Below the pieces are notes generated by a model, which worked only from the letters and a program-made list of their open reading frames with translations, made no database searches and was not told the DNA's origin. DNA of 64,000 bases from Clostridia bacterium (GTDB lineage: Bacteria > Bacillota > Clostridia > Christensenellales > CAG-917): NCBI GenBank assembly GCA_017618055.1, contig JAFZVB010000013.1, forward strand, positions 124,001 to 188,000, given 5' to 3'. This document shows, in pieces, positions 28,706 to 37,762 of the stretch. Position 1 is the stretch's first letter; each line of letters opens with the position of its first letter. The position numbers and the translations under genes are program-made.

Positions 28706-28965
28706 GACTGAAATTGATGATTTTTTTTATTTGAAAAATGATGGTTAGAATTTATCTTATTGCCAATTGAGGCGGTTAGAATATCGAAAAATTGTATCTT
28801 CATTTTATAAAAAACATTATAGATATGTTTTTAAAACAACTTTTTGCTGACACATATAACTTTTTGTTTGCCAATAAAAATTTTTTGTATTAAAATATCT
28901 AACACTATTGTTATAAAATCCGCACGTATGTGCAATACTATAGACATAACAATTAAGGAAATGGT
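28706..28965. other. AT-rich divergent intergenic region
   Basis: This is the rest of the 343-bp gap between the divergent rnfC and modular lipoprotein genes. Several TATAAT-like boxes are present (for example near 28913-28922), but I could not pair any with a convincing -35 box. A ribosome binding site AAGGAAA precedes the ATG at 28966. No coding potential was seen. Confidence 0.4.
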
Positions 28966-31900
28966 ATGAACAAAAAAACAAAACTATTTTTAACTGTTTT
29001 ACTCGTATTTATGCTCGTAGTTACATTAGCATTATTTGTTGCATGTAATAAAGACAAGAGCCAAGACGAGGGAGAAGAAACTACAACAGAAACAGTTGAA
29101 GCAACAGAAGGTCTTTTAATAGACAACTCAGATTTCAAGGTGTCCACTACAGCATCTGGTGCATATTCTAAATATCCAGATTCACCAAAGAGCTGGGCAG
29201 GATCATCTATGTATTCTTCAGGAACATTCGCAACAGACGTAGTTGCAGGTGCTATTAACTTAGCAGATGCTAACTATACAAAGTATCAAAGCACTTGGGA
29301 TGCAATTGAAGATACCGTAGACAAAGCTGCACTTAAAGCAAAGCTTGCTGAAAAGTATTCATCAGCAGAAGGCACAGTAAACAATGTGTTAATGGTTTAT
29401 ATGCCAAAAGATACAGATGATGACGATGACGACAACACCGATGCAGACAAACCAAATTATGGTCCAACAGCATATGGATTTACATCCACTTCCTTCAATA
29501 TTGAAGGCGGTAAGTACTATGTACTTTCTGTAGATGTATTAACATATAACATTGCTGGAAACACAGACACAGATGCAACTGCTCCAACACCAGGTGCAAG
29601 AATTTATGTATCTTCACAAGACTATGTTGAATTCAAAGGAATTGATACAGCAGGTTCATGGAAGACATATAACATTTACTTCAAAGGACATGAAGTTAAC
29701 TCTAAGACTTTCAACGTTCTTCTTGGTCTTGGTTATGCATCCTCTACAGATACTATTAACGGACTCACAACTGGTTATGCATTCTTCGCAAACGTTGCTT
29801 TAACTGAAGTTAAAGACATCGAAGGTGGAAAGAGCGCAGAAGAACAATATAGCGATGCTGTTACAGACGAAGCAGATGCTACAAAGTGTGTCAAGACAAG
29901 TGATCTCAACACACCAAACAGCAAGTTTGATTTCGGTACAACTACTATCGCATCCGCAGCTGTTCCATCACTCTGGACAATGGTAACTGGCGAATCTGGA
30001 AACTCAGATAAAGCAGCACCAACAGCCGCAGAAAGATATAACGGAGTTATAGATTTAACAAAGTGGGATAGCCAATACTCTTCATATGCAGGAACATTAT
30101 ATGAATATGGCGCAGAAGCAAACGTAGCATACAACCCTGCAACAAGAGCATTCAAAGATATCCATTACGAAAATGTAATTTATTCTGATGCATATAAGAC
30201 CACACACATTGGAAGCAATGTATATATGCTTTCTCAACAATTAATGACAGCACAAGGTATTAAGACAAATTCTTCTATTACAATTAAGAAGAATACTTGC
30301 TACACCATTTCCATAGATGTCTTAACATACCAAATTGCAGGTGCTGGCGTAACATTACAATTAGATGGTGGTTCACAAAACCTTAAGATACAAAACATTT
30401 CTAAGAAAGACCGTTGGAACGGAACAGAAGAAACAGGAGACTATGGTGCATTAACAACATGGACAACCTATACATTCTACATCCAAGGAAACCAATACGA
30501 AGATAAGACATATACCCTTACACTTTGGCTTGGCACAGATGGTACAGATAAGAACACATCATATGAATATGATAAGTACACTGCATCTGGTTCATCTAAG
30601 GCAACAACATACCATTCAAATGGAACATTTGCAACAGGTTGGGCATTCTTTGATTCATTCAAGATTACACCAATTGGTGCAGATGCATTTAATACAGCAA
30701 AAACCACATATGGTGAAGCAACAGAAGTAGATGGTAACACAAACACTATTCTCGTTAAGTCTTTATATGCAGATAATCTCTTCAATGGAATTATCTCTGC
30801 AGACTTCACAACAAATGCTCCTGTAACAGGAGATTATGCTGGAATAGATAATGGTACCCTTGGAACTCCAAATGGTTTTGTAACAGATTTATCTGAAGAA
30901 GATCAAACAACTCTTCCTATTATCAATGTTACAAACATGAAAGCAGGTTCTGTTTCTACAACTGATGATGCAGTATTTACTGCATTGGATTTAGATAATC
31001 CTGGTGTTCCATATGAACTCAATGATAACATCCTCATGATTTACTCTAAGGATCCTTCATTCTATCAATATGAAACAGCTACTTTCACAATTCAACCAAA
31101 CAACTTCTACAGAGTTTCATTATGGGTTAAGACACAAGACATTCAAAGCACTTCTGGTGCATATGTATACTTAATGAAGAAAGGCGATGATGACAAGTTC
31201 ACAGCTTCATCTTCCTTCACTGCTATTACAACAGAAACAACAGAAGACGATGTAACAACATCTGAATGGAAAGAATTAACATTCGTAATCCGTGGTGCAT
31301 ATAAAGAAGCAACAACATGTAAACTTAAGATTACATTCGGTACAGGAACACGTTGGACAAGTTCAACACTTGCTTCCGGTGCATTATTCGTTGCAAATCC
31401 AAATATGGCTTCAATGACATATAAAGAATATACCAATTCAACATCTGGTACATACTTAAAGAGCGTATCTTTCGTATCTGGTGAAAAGGCAACATTCACA
31501 AACGGAACATTCAACGAATTTGATATGGAAGAAACCAAATTCCCTGAATCTGGAAAACTTGCAGATTCAGATAAGATTGGAACGCCAGCAAGCTGGACAA
31601 AGACAGATAGCACAACAGATGCAACTCTCGGTACAATCCAACTCGCAACAAATGCAAATCCAACTTCTCTTGCAGACACATATCTCCACAGCACACAAAC
31701 AGACACATTATTCGCTGGATTGGACTTTGACACAGTATATGCAAATGCAACAAATGCAAGCGCATACTTCGGTGGTCCAAACCTCTTAGCTATTTCTAAC
31801 GAGACAGCGGATCCAGACAAATACGTTGCTGTTGGATATAAATCCAATTCCTTCACACTTAGCGCAGATACAAACTACGAAATTAGTGTTTGGGTAAAGG

Positions 31901-33453
31901 CAATGTCTGCTGGCACATACTCTGTATACCTCATCTCTGAAACAGAAGGTGAAGTAACAGGTGCAGATGAGACAGTAACATATGCAACATATTTCATCCA
32001 CACTGCAGCAGGTGCTGAAGATTGGGTTGAATATAAGTTCTATTTCTCAGTTGGTTCTTCAAGCGTTTCTGCAAAAATTCAATTATTCTTAGGAATAGAC
32101 AAAGATAATTTATTAGCAGCAAACACAACATATGATGACAATAACGAATTCGTTAAAGTAGTTGATGATGGCGTTGAATATACATCATTAAAGTCTAACG
32201 GAACATTCTTATTTGACAACTTAACAATTCACTCTAAGACAGATGAAGAATATGAACCAAAGACAGCTGAAACATATCGTTATATTTCATATAAGGCGGA
32301 TTCATTTGTTCCAACTTCTACAAGTGTAGAAGCACTCTCCTCTCTCACATCACCAACCAACTGGGCTGGCGGTACAGATGGAGATGCAAAAGATTCAGAT
32401 ACAAAGAAAGGTATCATTTACATTAGTGGTGACCACTTACAAACAAAAGCTCTTGCAGATGACAAGGACAATGGTTATGTATCTATCCTCGGTGCAGACA
32501 TCACAGCAGAAGAACAAACTGTATCTACAGAAGAAGCTGCTCTCACTCTTGAGAACTTAGTAGCTCACTTAGACTACTTCAAGGGTTCACATACAGCAGC
32601 AACATTAGATGATGCTAAAGCAGAATTTGCAACATACTTCTCTATCAACAATGATGACGAAGAAATCACTGCAAAGAATATTGAATGTTACAAGAAAGAA
32701 AAGGCTGCAGCATTACAAAAAGCAAACTGGATTAAACTTGATCAACTCTCTGCATACACAGGAAATAGCTGCTTAGTAATTAACAACACTGCAGAAAGTT
32801 CATACAAGTATACACAAGGATCCAGTATCACAATGTCTTCTAACAAGTACTACAAACTCACAATAGCAGTTCGTACATATGGTATTGTTGGTACAAAGGG
32901 TGCTTACCTCTACCTCAACATCAACGAAGACAATTCAGACGATACAACATTCGCAACAATTAACGTAGCAGATTGGACAGTATATTCCTTCTATGTACAA
33001 GTACAAGAAGATGCACCAAGCTCTGCAAAATTAGTTCTTGGATTAGGTAAATACTCTGATACAACAGAAGATAATACAATGGTTGAAGGTTATGTATTCT
33101 TTGATAACTATACATTCGAAGAAATCACATCTGCAGAATATGAAGCAGCAGTAGTTTCTGACACATTATTAACATATGTTGTTCCAGAGAACCCAGTAAA
33201 TGCAAGCACAGATGAAGAAACAGATACAGAAGAACCAGAAACAAGCTTCAAGCTCGAAAACCTCTGGTGGATGATCCCAACAATCCTTCTCGGTCTCGCA
33301 ATCATCGCTGTTGTTGTAGTATACTTCGTAAAGAAAGTAAGAAAGCCAAAGAAGGACAACGACTACGAAGGCAATTCAATTACAGGTTCAAGAGACAATT
33401 CAACTCAAGTACTTGAAAAGAAACGTAATGACTACGACAAGTTCAAGGAATAA
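28966..33453 (+). CDS. Large modular lipoprotein with five jelly-roll-like modules and C-terminal membrane helix
   Basis: The 1495-residue protein has a lipoprotein signal with lipobox FVAC and an acidic spacer. Five related modules follow at about residues 176-285, 436-567, 706-815, 963-1090 and 1288-1387. Each begins with a pattern like NxYYxLSVxVxTYxI, has a central W-x-x-Y-x-F-Y segment, and ends with G(Y/W)(A/V)FFDN or similar. These features resemble jelly-roll carbohydrate-binding domains. A membrane helix lies at about 1433-1456, followed by a basic cytoplasmic tail, so both ends would be membrane-attached. A probable role is glycan binding at the surface; no catalytic motif was seen. 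It is a monocistronic gene with a terminator. Confidence 0.75.
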   Translation: MNKKTKLFLTVLLVFMLVVTLALFVACNKDKSQDEGEETTTETVEATEGLLIDNSDFKVSTTASGAYSKYPDSPKSWAGSSMYSSGTFATDVVAGAINLADANYTKYQSTWDAIEDTVDKAALKAKLAEKYSSAEGTVNNVLMVYMPKDTDDDDDDNTDADKPNYGPTAYGFTSTSFNIEGGKYYVLSVDVLTYNIAGNTDTDATAPTPGARIYVSSQDYVEFKGIDTAGSWKTYNIYFKGHEVNSKTFNVLLGLGYASSTDTINGLTTGYAFFANVALTEVKDIEGGKSAEEQYSDAVTDEADATKCVKTSDLNTPNSKFDFGTTTIASAAVPSLWTMVTGESGNSDKAAPTAAERYNGVIDLTKWDSQYSSYAGTLYEYGAEANVAYNPATRAFKDIHYENVIYSDAYKTTHIGSNVYMLSQQLMTAQGIKTNSSITIKKNTCYTISIDVLTYQIAGAGVTLQLDGGSQNLKIQNISKKDRWNGTEETGDYGALTTWTTYTFYIQGNQYEDKTYTLTLWLGTDGTDKNTSYEYDKYTASGSSKATTYHSNGTFATGWAFFDSFKITPIGADAFNTAKTTYGEATEVDGNTNTILVKSLYADNLFNGIISADFTTNAPVTGDYAGIDNGTLGTPNGFVTDLSEEDQTTLPIINVTNMKAGSVSTTDDAVFTALDLDNPGVPYELNDNILMIYSKDPSFYQYETATFTIQPNNFYRVSLWVKTQDIQSTSGAYVYLMKKGDDDKFTASSSFTAITTETTEDDVTTSEWKELTFVIRGAYKEATTCKLKITFGTGTRWTSSTLASGALFVANPNMASMTYKEYTNSTSGTYLKSVSFVSGEKATFTNGTFNEFDMEETKFPESGKLADSDKIGTPASWTKTDSTTDATLGTIQLATNANPTSLADTYLHSTQTDTLFAGLDFDTVYANATNASAYFGGPNLLAISNETADPDKYVAVGYKSNSFTLSADTNYEISVWVKAMSAGTYSVYLISETEGEVTGADETVTYATYFIHTAAGAEDWVEYKFYFSVGSSSVSAKIQLFLGIDKDNLLAANTTYDDNNEFVKVVDDGVEYTSLKSNGTFLFDNLTIHSKTDEEYEPKTAETYRYISYKADSFVPTSTSVEALSSLTSPTNWAGGTDGDAKDSDTKKGIIYISGDHLQTKALADDKDNGYVSILGADITAEEQTVSTEEAALTLENLVAHLDYFKGSHTAATLDDAKAEFATYFSINNDDEEITAKNIECYKKEKAAALQKANWIKLDQLSAYTGNSCLVINNTAESSYKYTQGSSITMSSNKYYKLTIAVRTYGIVGTKGAYLYLNINEDNSDDTTFATINVADWTVYSFYVQVQEDAPSSAKLVLGLGKYSDTTEDNTMVEGYVFFDNYTFEEITSAEYEAAVVSDTLLTYVVPENPVNASTDEETDTEEPETSFKLENLWWMIPTILLGLAIIAVVVVYFVKKVRKPKKDNDYEGNSITGSRDNSTQVLEKKRNDYDKFKE

Positions 33454-33477
33454 TTAAATAGATTTTTGTCTAAACAT

Positions 33478-33510
33478 AAGTGGTATGGCTTAGCGCTGTA
33501 CCACTTTTTA
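33478..33510 (+). terminator. Terminator of the modular lipoprotein gene
   Basis: An 8-bp stem AAGTGGTA/TACCACTT, with further pairing in the loop, is followed by a run of T. Confidence 0.8.
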
Positions 33511-33551
33511 TATACTATAAAAACAATACAAAAAAATAATTGTTAAATTTT

Positions 33552-33580
33552 TTGAAATATTTTTATATACGTAGTATAAT
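33552..33580 (+). promoter_or_regulatory. Strong promoter of spoVG
   Basis: TTGAAA (33552-33557) is followed after 17 bp by TATAAT (33575-33580), about 50 bp before the start codon. Confidence 0.75.
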
Positions 33581-33629
33581 TATAAATACATTAAATAAAT
33601 AACACTCAAAAAGGTAAGGAGATAGAAAA

Positions 33630-33908
33630 ATGATCAATATTACAGACGTTCGTGTACGTATCGTAAAGCAACATGAAGAAGGAAAACTAAAAGCAGTAGC
33701 ATCTATTATTATAGATGATTGTTTCGCAGTCCATGACATTAAAATTATTAGTGGCAACGATGGAGTCTTCATTGCAATGCCATCACGTAAAACAAGCGAA
33801 GGTGATTTCAAGGATATCGCACATCCAATTAACACAGACACAAGAGAAGCTTTAAAAGAAAAGATCTTAAAAGCATACGAAGAAGAATTAAAGAATCCAA
33901 GAGAATAA
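33630..33908 (+). CDS. spoVG: SpoVG regulatory nucleic acid-binding protein
   Basis: The 92-residue protein matches SpoVG over its full length: an N-terminal beta-sheet [30 protein letters not shown], the signature [21 protein letters not shown], and a C-terminal helix. SpoVG binds DNA and RNA and affects septation, sporulation or cell-surface gene expression, depending on the species. Its presence does not prove sporulation. It is a single gene with its own strong promoter and terminator, and GGAG lies ahead of the ATG. Confidence 0.95.
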   Translation: MINITDVRVRIVKQHEEGKLKAVASIIIDDCFAVHDIKIISGNDGVFIAMPSRKTSEGDFKDIAHPINTDTREALKEKILKAYEEELKNPRE

Positions 33909-33919
33909 ATCACAAAAGT

Positions 33920-33950
33920 AAGGGCGAAACAAATCGCCTTTATTTTTTTA
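33920..33950 (+). terminator. Terminator of spoVG
   Basis: An 8-bp stem AAGGGCGA/TCGCCTTT with a short A-rich loop is followed by ATTTTTTT. Confidence 0.8.
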
Positions 33951-34011
33951 TCTCCCCTATATTTACATCCCCCAATTATTTATATTAGAATCTTATTCAA
34001 AGGAGATAGTT

Positions 34012-34965
34012 ATGCCAGCATATGTAATAGCCTTAATTTGTATAGCCTCTTTTATAGGATTTGTACTGCTTGTATTACTTGCAGGTGGTATTTTTATTTT
34101 TAATAAAGTATTCAAAAGAAAACAGCAAACAATACTTGGTTCTTTAGAAGGCGCATCCGAGCAAAAGAAGAATATAGTAGTTCCTATGCGTAAAGAAGCA
34201 ATAGAAAAACTGGATTCATATACATATGAGCCTATGAACATCAAGGCGGATGATGGTTTAAAGCTCGTAGGACGCCTGTACAGGACTTCTAGCGCTAATC
34301 CTAAAGGATTACTCGTCTGCGCTCATGGATACAATTCTAACCCCCTTAGAGTCTACGCATACATAACTCCATATCTCTTAGAAGATGGCTGGGATTGTTT
34401 ATTAATCAATTTAAGAGCTCATGCAGATAGCGAAGGCAAGTATTCTGGCTTCTCTATACTAGAACAAGAGGATGTTCGTTGTTGGCTTACACATGTTGTA
34501 GATAAATATAAAAAGATATTCTTATACGGACACTCTATGGGTGCTGCCACCATGGGACTTGCTGCGTCTAGACCACTACCTATTAATGTTAAAGGTGTTA
34601 TTTTTGACTGTGGCTTCTCTAATGCAAAAGATGTTATCTATAGAGTTCTTCCAAAGAAGTTAATGACTTTTATAAAACCTATGTTCTGGATTGCAGATCT
34701 AATTGCAAGAATAGTTTGTGGATTTAGTTATTTATCTAAAAATAATGAACTCAGAAATAATATACAAAAAACACAGCTCCCTTTCTTATTCATACATGGC
34801 ACCAAAGACGAAGTTGTGCCTATTGAACACGGATATGAATTAGACAAGTTATGCCCTACCGAACATACATTCAATGTCTTTGAAGGAGCAGAGCATATGG
34901 CATCTATTTATTTAGAGCCAGAAAGGTATATAAAGCTTGTAAAAGAATTTATTAACAAATATTAA
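34012..34965 (+). CDS. Membrane-anchored alpha/beta hydrolase (serine aminopeptidase-like)
   Basis: The 317-residue protein has an N-terminal membrane helix (about 4-33) and an alpha/beta hydrolase domain. The oxyanion motif lies in VCAHGYNSN, the nucleophile elbow is YGHSMGAA, the acid is the Asp in HGTKDEVVP, and the catalytic His is in GAEHM. It looks like the YqkD/BEM46-type S9/S33-like hydrolases of unknown substrate. The ribosome binding site AAAGGAG is well placed. No obvious partner lies nearby. Confidence 0.85.
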   Translation: MPAYVIALICIASFIGFVLLVLLAGGIFIFNKVFKRKQQTILGSLEGASEQKKNIVVPMRKEAIEKLDSYTYEPMNIKADDGLKLVGRLYRTSSANPKGLLVCAHGYNSNPLRVYAYITPYLLEDGWDCLLINLRAHADSEGKYSGFSILEQEDVRCWLTHVVDKYKKIFLYGHSMGAATMGLAASRPLPINVKGVIFDCGFSNAKDVIYRVLPKKLMTFIKPMFWIADLIARIVCGFSYLSKNNELRNNIQKTQLPFLFIHGTKDEVVPIEHGYELDKLCPTEHTFNVFEGAEHMASIYLEPERYIKLVKEFINKY

Positions 34966-34976
34966 TTTGTTTAATC

Positions 34977-35005
34977 TTGATAAAAAAATAATATAATGCT
35001 AAAAT
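34977..35005 (+). promoter_or_regulatory. Promoter of the ferredoxin gene
   Basis: TTGATA (34977-34982) is followed after 17 bp by TAAAAT (35000-35005), with AAGGAG and the start codon about 20-30 bp later. Confidence 0.6.
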
Positions 35006-35036
35006 AAACTTAATCTAAAAAAGGAGATATAAAGCT

Positions 35037-35210
35037 ATGCCAAGAATTATTGATAAAGACGTATGCCTTGGCTGTGGTGCTTGCGCAAGCACATGCCCAG
35101 TAGAAGCAATCGCAGAATCTGACGGACTCTATGCAGTAGATGCAGATACATGTATCGATTGTGGCGCATGTGAAGGTGGCTGCCCAGCAGGTGCAATTAA
35201 AGAAGCATAA
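35037..35210 (+). CDS. 2x[4Fe-4S] clostridial-type ferredoxin
   Basis: The 57-residue protein carries two CxxCxxC(x)3C motifs, CLGCGACASTCP and CIDCGACEGGCP, in the symmetric layout of clostridial ferredoxins. These are the low-potential electron carriers between fermentative oxidoreductases, hydrogenase and the Rnf complex encoded in this window. An AAGGAG site precedes the ATG. It is a single gene with its own promoter and terminator, which fits high constitutive expression. Confidence 0.95.
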   Translation: MPRIIDKDVCLGCGACASTCPVEAIAESDGLYAVDADTCIDCGACEGGCPAGAIKEA

Positions 35211-35235
35211 TTTGTAGCAAAACGAAAAACAAAAA

Positions 35236-35270
35236 GGAACAATCTGAATAAGGTTGTTTTCTTTTTTTAT
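35236..35270 (+). terminator. Terminator of the ferredoxin gene
   Basis: A stem AACAATC/GGTTGTT with flanking wobble pairs is followed by TTCTTTTTTT. Confidence 0.75.
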
Positions 35271-35304
35271 GGAACTTCCCTTATAAAAGTTATATGATAT
35301 AACT

Positions 35305-36312
35305 ATGAAGAAAAAGAAAGTTATCTTAATATCTGTATTATCTGCTATTGGAGCCATTATTCTAATAATTGGAATAACTTTCCTTTCTATATATATTTCC
35401 TTAGATAGAAAACTAAAAGCAGACACATTACCAGAGGTTACAGCTGAAGCCATTGCTGCTCCAGATAAAATTCACTTTTTAGATACAAATAAATCTGATG
35501 CCTTTTTACTTGAAAGTAATGGCCATTTTGCTATGGTAGATGCTGGCGAAGATTCCGACAATCCTCGTGGCTTCCCTGCCCTTGAAATTGAAGGATATGA
35601 AGAAAAAATCCTAGAGTATTTAAAACAACATGCAGCCGATGAAAATGGTAAAGTCCATTTGGACTTTGTACTTGGAACACATGCTCACTCAGACCATATT
35701 GGTGGATTTGATACTATTATATTAGATCCAGATGTAACAATAGATAGAGCCTACTTAAAGGTATATGATAGTAGCATTATAGAAGATAGAGAAATCATTG
35801 AATGGGATAACCAGGAAGTTTATGATCAAATGGTATCTGCTCTAAACACAAGAAATGTTCCAATAATATCTGACATAAGTGAAGAACCATTTATGCTCGG
35901 CAACTTCACTATCACAATACTTAATACAAAAGATCCTCCAACAGATAAAAAGATTGGTGAAAACGATAGATCACTTGGTGTATTAATAGAAAAGAATGGT
36001 ACAAGAGTATTCTTGGCTGGAGATATAGATAATAATAGCGGAGATGAAGATGTGCTTGGCCCAATTATTGGCAAAGTTGATTTACTAAAAGTTGGACACC
36101 ATAGCCATCCAAGTTCAAGTAGTTTTAAATTTATTAAGAATTTATCTCCTAAAATTTGTGTTATTACAAACCAACATGATTATTTATTCCGTGAAATTTT
36201 AATAAGATATGAGATGATTTGCCACCCAATATATTTAACACCAAACAAGGAGAAAGGCATCCTTGCAGTTATTGGAGATAATGGCGATATAAAATGCTAT
36301 GGCAATATATAA
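35305..36312 (+). CDS. Membrane-anchored metallo-beta-lactamase-fold hydrolase (ComEC C-terminal-like)
   Basis: The 335-residue protein has an N-terminal membrane helix (about 5-30) and a metallo-beta-lactamase domain. The metal motif THAHSDHIGG gives H-x-H-x-D-H, further ligands appear in FLAGDID and KVGHHSHPSSS, and the C-terminal ITNQ segment is typical of the stand-alone ComEC/Rec2-type hydrolases. The domain probably faces outward. A nuclease or phosphodiesterase role is possible but not shown. The long channel domain of true ComEC is absent. Confidence 0.85.
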   Translation: MKKKKVILISVLSAIGAIILIIGITFLSIYISLDRKLKADTLPEVTAEAIAAPDKIHFLDTNKSDAFLLESNGHFAMVDAGEDSDNPRGFPALEIEGYEEKILEYLKQHAADENGKVHLDFVLGTHAHSDHIGGFDTIILDPDVTIDRAYLKVYDSSIIEDREIIEWDNQEVYDQMVSALNTRNVPIISDISEEPFMLGNFTITILNTKDPPTDKKIGENDRSLGVLIEKNGTRVFLAGDIDNNSGDEDVLGPIIGKVDLLKVGHHSHPSSSSFKFIKNLSPKICVITNQHDYLFREILIRYEMICHPIYLTPNKEKGILAVIGDNGDIKCYGNI

Positions 36313-36314
36313 AA

Positions 36315-36345
36315 AATAGAGGTCTTTTGAACCCCTATTCTTTAT
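36315..36345 (+). terminator. Possible terminator between convergent genes
   Basis: An imperfect stem AATAGAGG/CCCCTATT (one mismatch) is followed by CTTTATT. It would serve the metallo-hydrolase gene. Confidence 0.4.
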
Positions 36346-36361
36346 TAACTTAAATAACGTA

Positions 36362-37570
36362 TTATTTAAAATATCTTTCTAAGAGACCTTTTAATGCTTT
36401 ACCATGTCTTGCTTCGTCTCTTGCCATTTCGTGGACTGTATCATGTATTGCATCTAAGCCTTCTTCTTTTGCTCTCTTTGCTAAATCTGTCTTGCCTTTT
36501 GTTGCACCATTCTCAGCTGCTACTCTCATTTCTAGATTCTTCTTTGTAGAATCTGTTACTACTTCACCAAGTAATTCTGCAAATTTTGCTGCATGTTCTG
36601 CTTCTTCAAAAGCTGCCTTTTCCCAGTATAATCCAATTTCTGGATATCCTTCTCTATATGCAACTCTTGCCATTGCTAAATACATACCAACTTCTGAACA
36701 TTCTCCAGTAAAGTTATCTTTTAATCCTTGATAAATGTCTGCTGGTATACCCTTTGCTATACCAACTACATGTTCAGCTGCCCAAGTCATTTCTGTTGAT
36801 TCTTCTTTATAGAAGTTTGTTCCTGGTGTTTTGCATTGTGGACATTGCGCTGGAGGTTCATCTCCTTCATGTACATAACCACAAACTTTACATACCCATT
36901 TTGCCATAGTTTTTTCTCCTTTATTCTCTGTTATTTTGTTTTCTTTATTTATTTCTGCCGCTACTGGATTGTTTTCTTGTTTTACAAAATCCTTTGCTCC
37001 ATGCTTACAAAGTGGACAAACGAAATCTGCTGGAAGTGGTCCTTTATGGACATAACCACATACTGAGCAGATCCATACTTCCTCATCTGCCTTAATAACC
37101 TGTGGTTTTGGTTTGATGTTGCTTTGATAATATGAATATGTTACAGGCTCTCCATCTTTAATAACTTTGTTATTAGAAGCCTCTACAACAAACATAATGT
37201 GAGAAGACATATCTATCTCATTAACAACATTGTATTCAAAGAATCCTATTACACCTTCTGTAGGGACCTTTATACCACTTTCGCTTGTGTCATAGGTTTT
37301 CCCTTGTAATTTATCGCAATCTTTCCCAGAACGCATTCCATAGTCTTTAAAGACGTCAAATGGTGTTTCTTGAGATAAAATTGCAACTACACACTTCTTT
37401 GTCTTTTTAATCATCTGTGTTGTGAGATTATTTTTGTTTAAAGTAATACTAAATCTTTCTGGATTGGAGGACTGCTGCATCAATGTATTACAAACACAAA
37501 GGTTATCCTTCTCCCCATCTTTAGCACATACTAAGAACAAACCATATGTGATTTTAAAGAGTAAATTCAT
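36362..37570 (-). CDS. Flavin reductase-rubredoxin-rubrerythrin fusion protein
   Basis: The 402-residue protein joins several parts in one frame. Residues 1-155 form an FMN-binding flavin reductase-like domain as in high-molecular-weight rubredoxin. Residues 163-197 form a rubredoxin-like knuckle (CSVCGYVH...CPLCKHG). A Lys/Glu/Asn linker follows. Residues 224-256 form a second knuckle (CKVCGYVH...CPQCKTPG), and residues 262-402 a ferritin-like rubrerythrin di-iron domain with Glu/His ligands in FEEAEHAAKF and RDEARHGKA. Rubrerythrins reduce peroxide using electrons from rubredoxin, so one chain could carry the whole path. An internal Met222 at 36907 has its own AAGGAGA site 8 bases upstream and begins like a free-standing rubrerythrin, so two products are likely. 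A GGAGG site precedes the first ATG. Confidence 0.88.
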   Translation of the reverse strand: MNLLFKITYGLFLVCAKDGEKDNLCVCNTLMQQSSNPERFSITLNKNNLTTQMIKKTKKCVVAILSQETPFDVFKDYGMRSGKDCDKLQGKTYDTSESGIKVPTEGVIGFFEYNVVNEIDMSSHIMFVVEASNNKVIKDGEPVTYSYYQSNIKPKPQVIKADEEVWICSVCGYVHKGPLPADFVCPLCKHGAKDFVKQENNPVAAEINKENKITENKGEKTMAKWVCKVCGYVHEGDEPPAQCPQCKTPGTNFYKEESTEMTWAAEHVVGIAKGIPADIYQGLKDNFTGECSEVGMYLAMARVAYREGYPEIGLYWEKAAFEEAEHAAKFAELLGEVVTDSTKKNLEMRVAAENGATKGKTDLAKRAKEEGLDAIHDTVHEMARDEARHGKALKGLLERYFK

Positions 37571-37650
37571 AAATACCTCCTTTAAAGAGATTCTATTATT
37601 ATATTACTCTATTTTAATTAAAAATTAAAGAGACTTTTTGTAGAAGTGAA

Positions 37651-37749
37651 AAGAAATGAATTTTTTAATAAAAAATGAAAAGAAATGAAAAATATGCCAT
37701 GTTTGACATAAGAAATGAAAAGATATATAATTGGATTAAAGAAATGAAA
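37651..37749 (+). repeat. Four 10-bp direct repeats at 29-30 bp period around the ATPase promoter
   Basis: The unit AAGAAATGAA starts at 37651, 37680, 37710 and 37739, giving intervals of 29, 30 and 29 bp. Most copies are followed by AA or AG, and extra partial copies (GTGAA, AAATGAAA) precede the first two. The third copy fills the promoter spacer and the fourth ends next to the ribosome binding site. The sequences between the copies are unrelated. The layout suggests cooperative binding of a regulator, perhaps the ATPase itself. Confidence 0.75.
37703..37731 (+). promoter_or_regulatory. Perfect-consensus sigma-A promoter of the ATPase gene
   Basis: TTGACA (37703-37708) is followed after exactly 17 bp by TATAAT (37726-37731). 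Such a strong promoter interleaved with repeats suggests tight repression. Confidence 0.8.
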
Positions 37750-37762
37750 GAGGTGTTATTAT

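Noticed and set aside
31143..31856. A 237-codon minus-strand frame within the modular lipoprotein gene
   Set aside because: It is antisense to a well-supported gene with a lipobox and repeats, has no ribosome binding site, and shows no recognisable motif.
37614..37628. A 15-bp AT-only near-palindrome upstream of the rubrerythrin fusion as a PerR box
   Set aside because: It consists only of A and T, and its central positions do not match the PerR consensus. Such a repeat is expected by chance in this sequence.
37651..37749. Regular 10-bp repeats read as a small CRISPR array
   Set aside because: The repeat unit is only 10 bp, the spacers of 19-20 bp include a promoter, and there are no cas genes. 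An operator array fits better.
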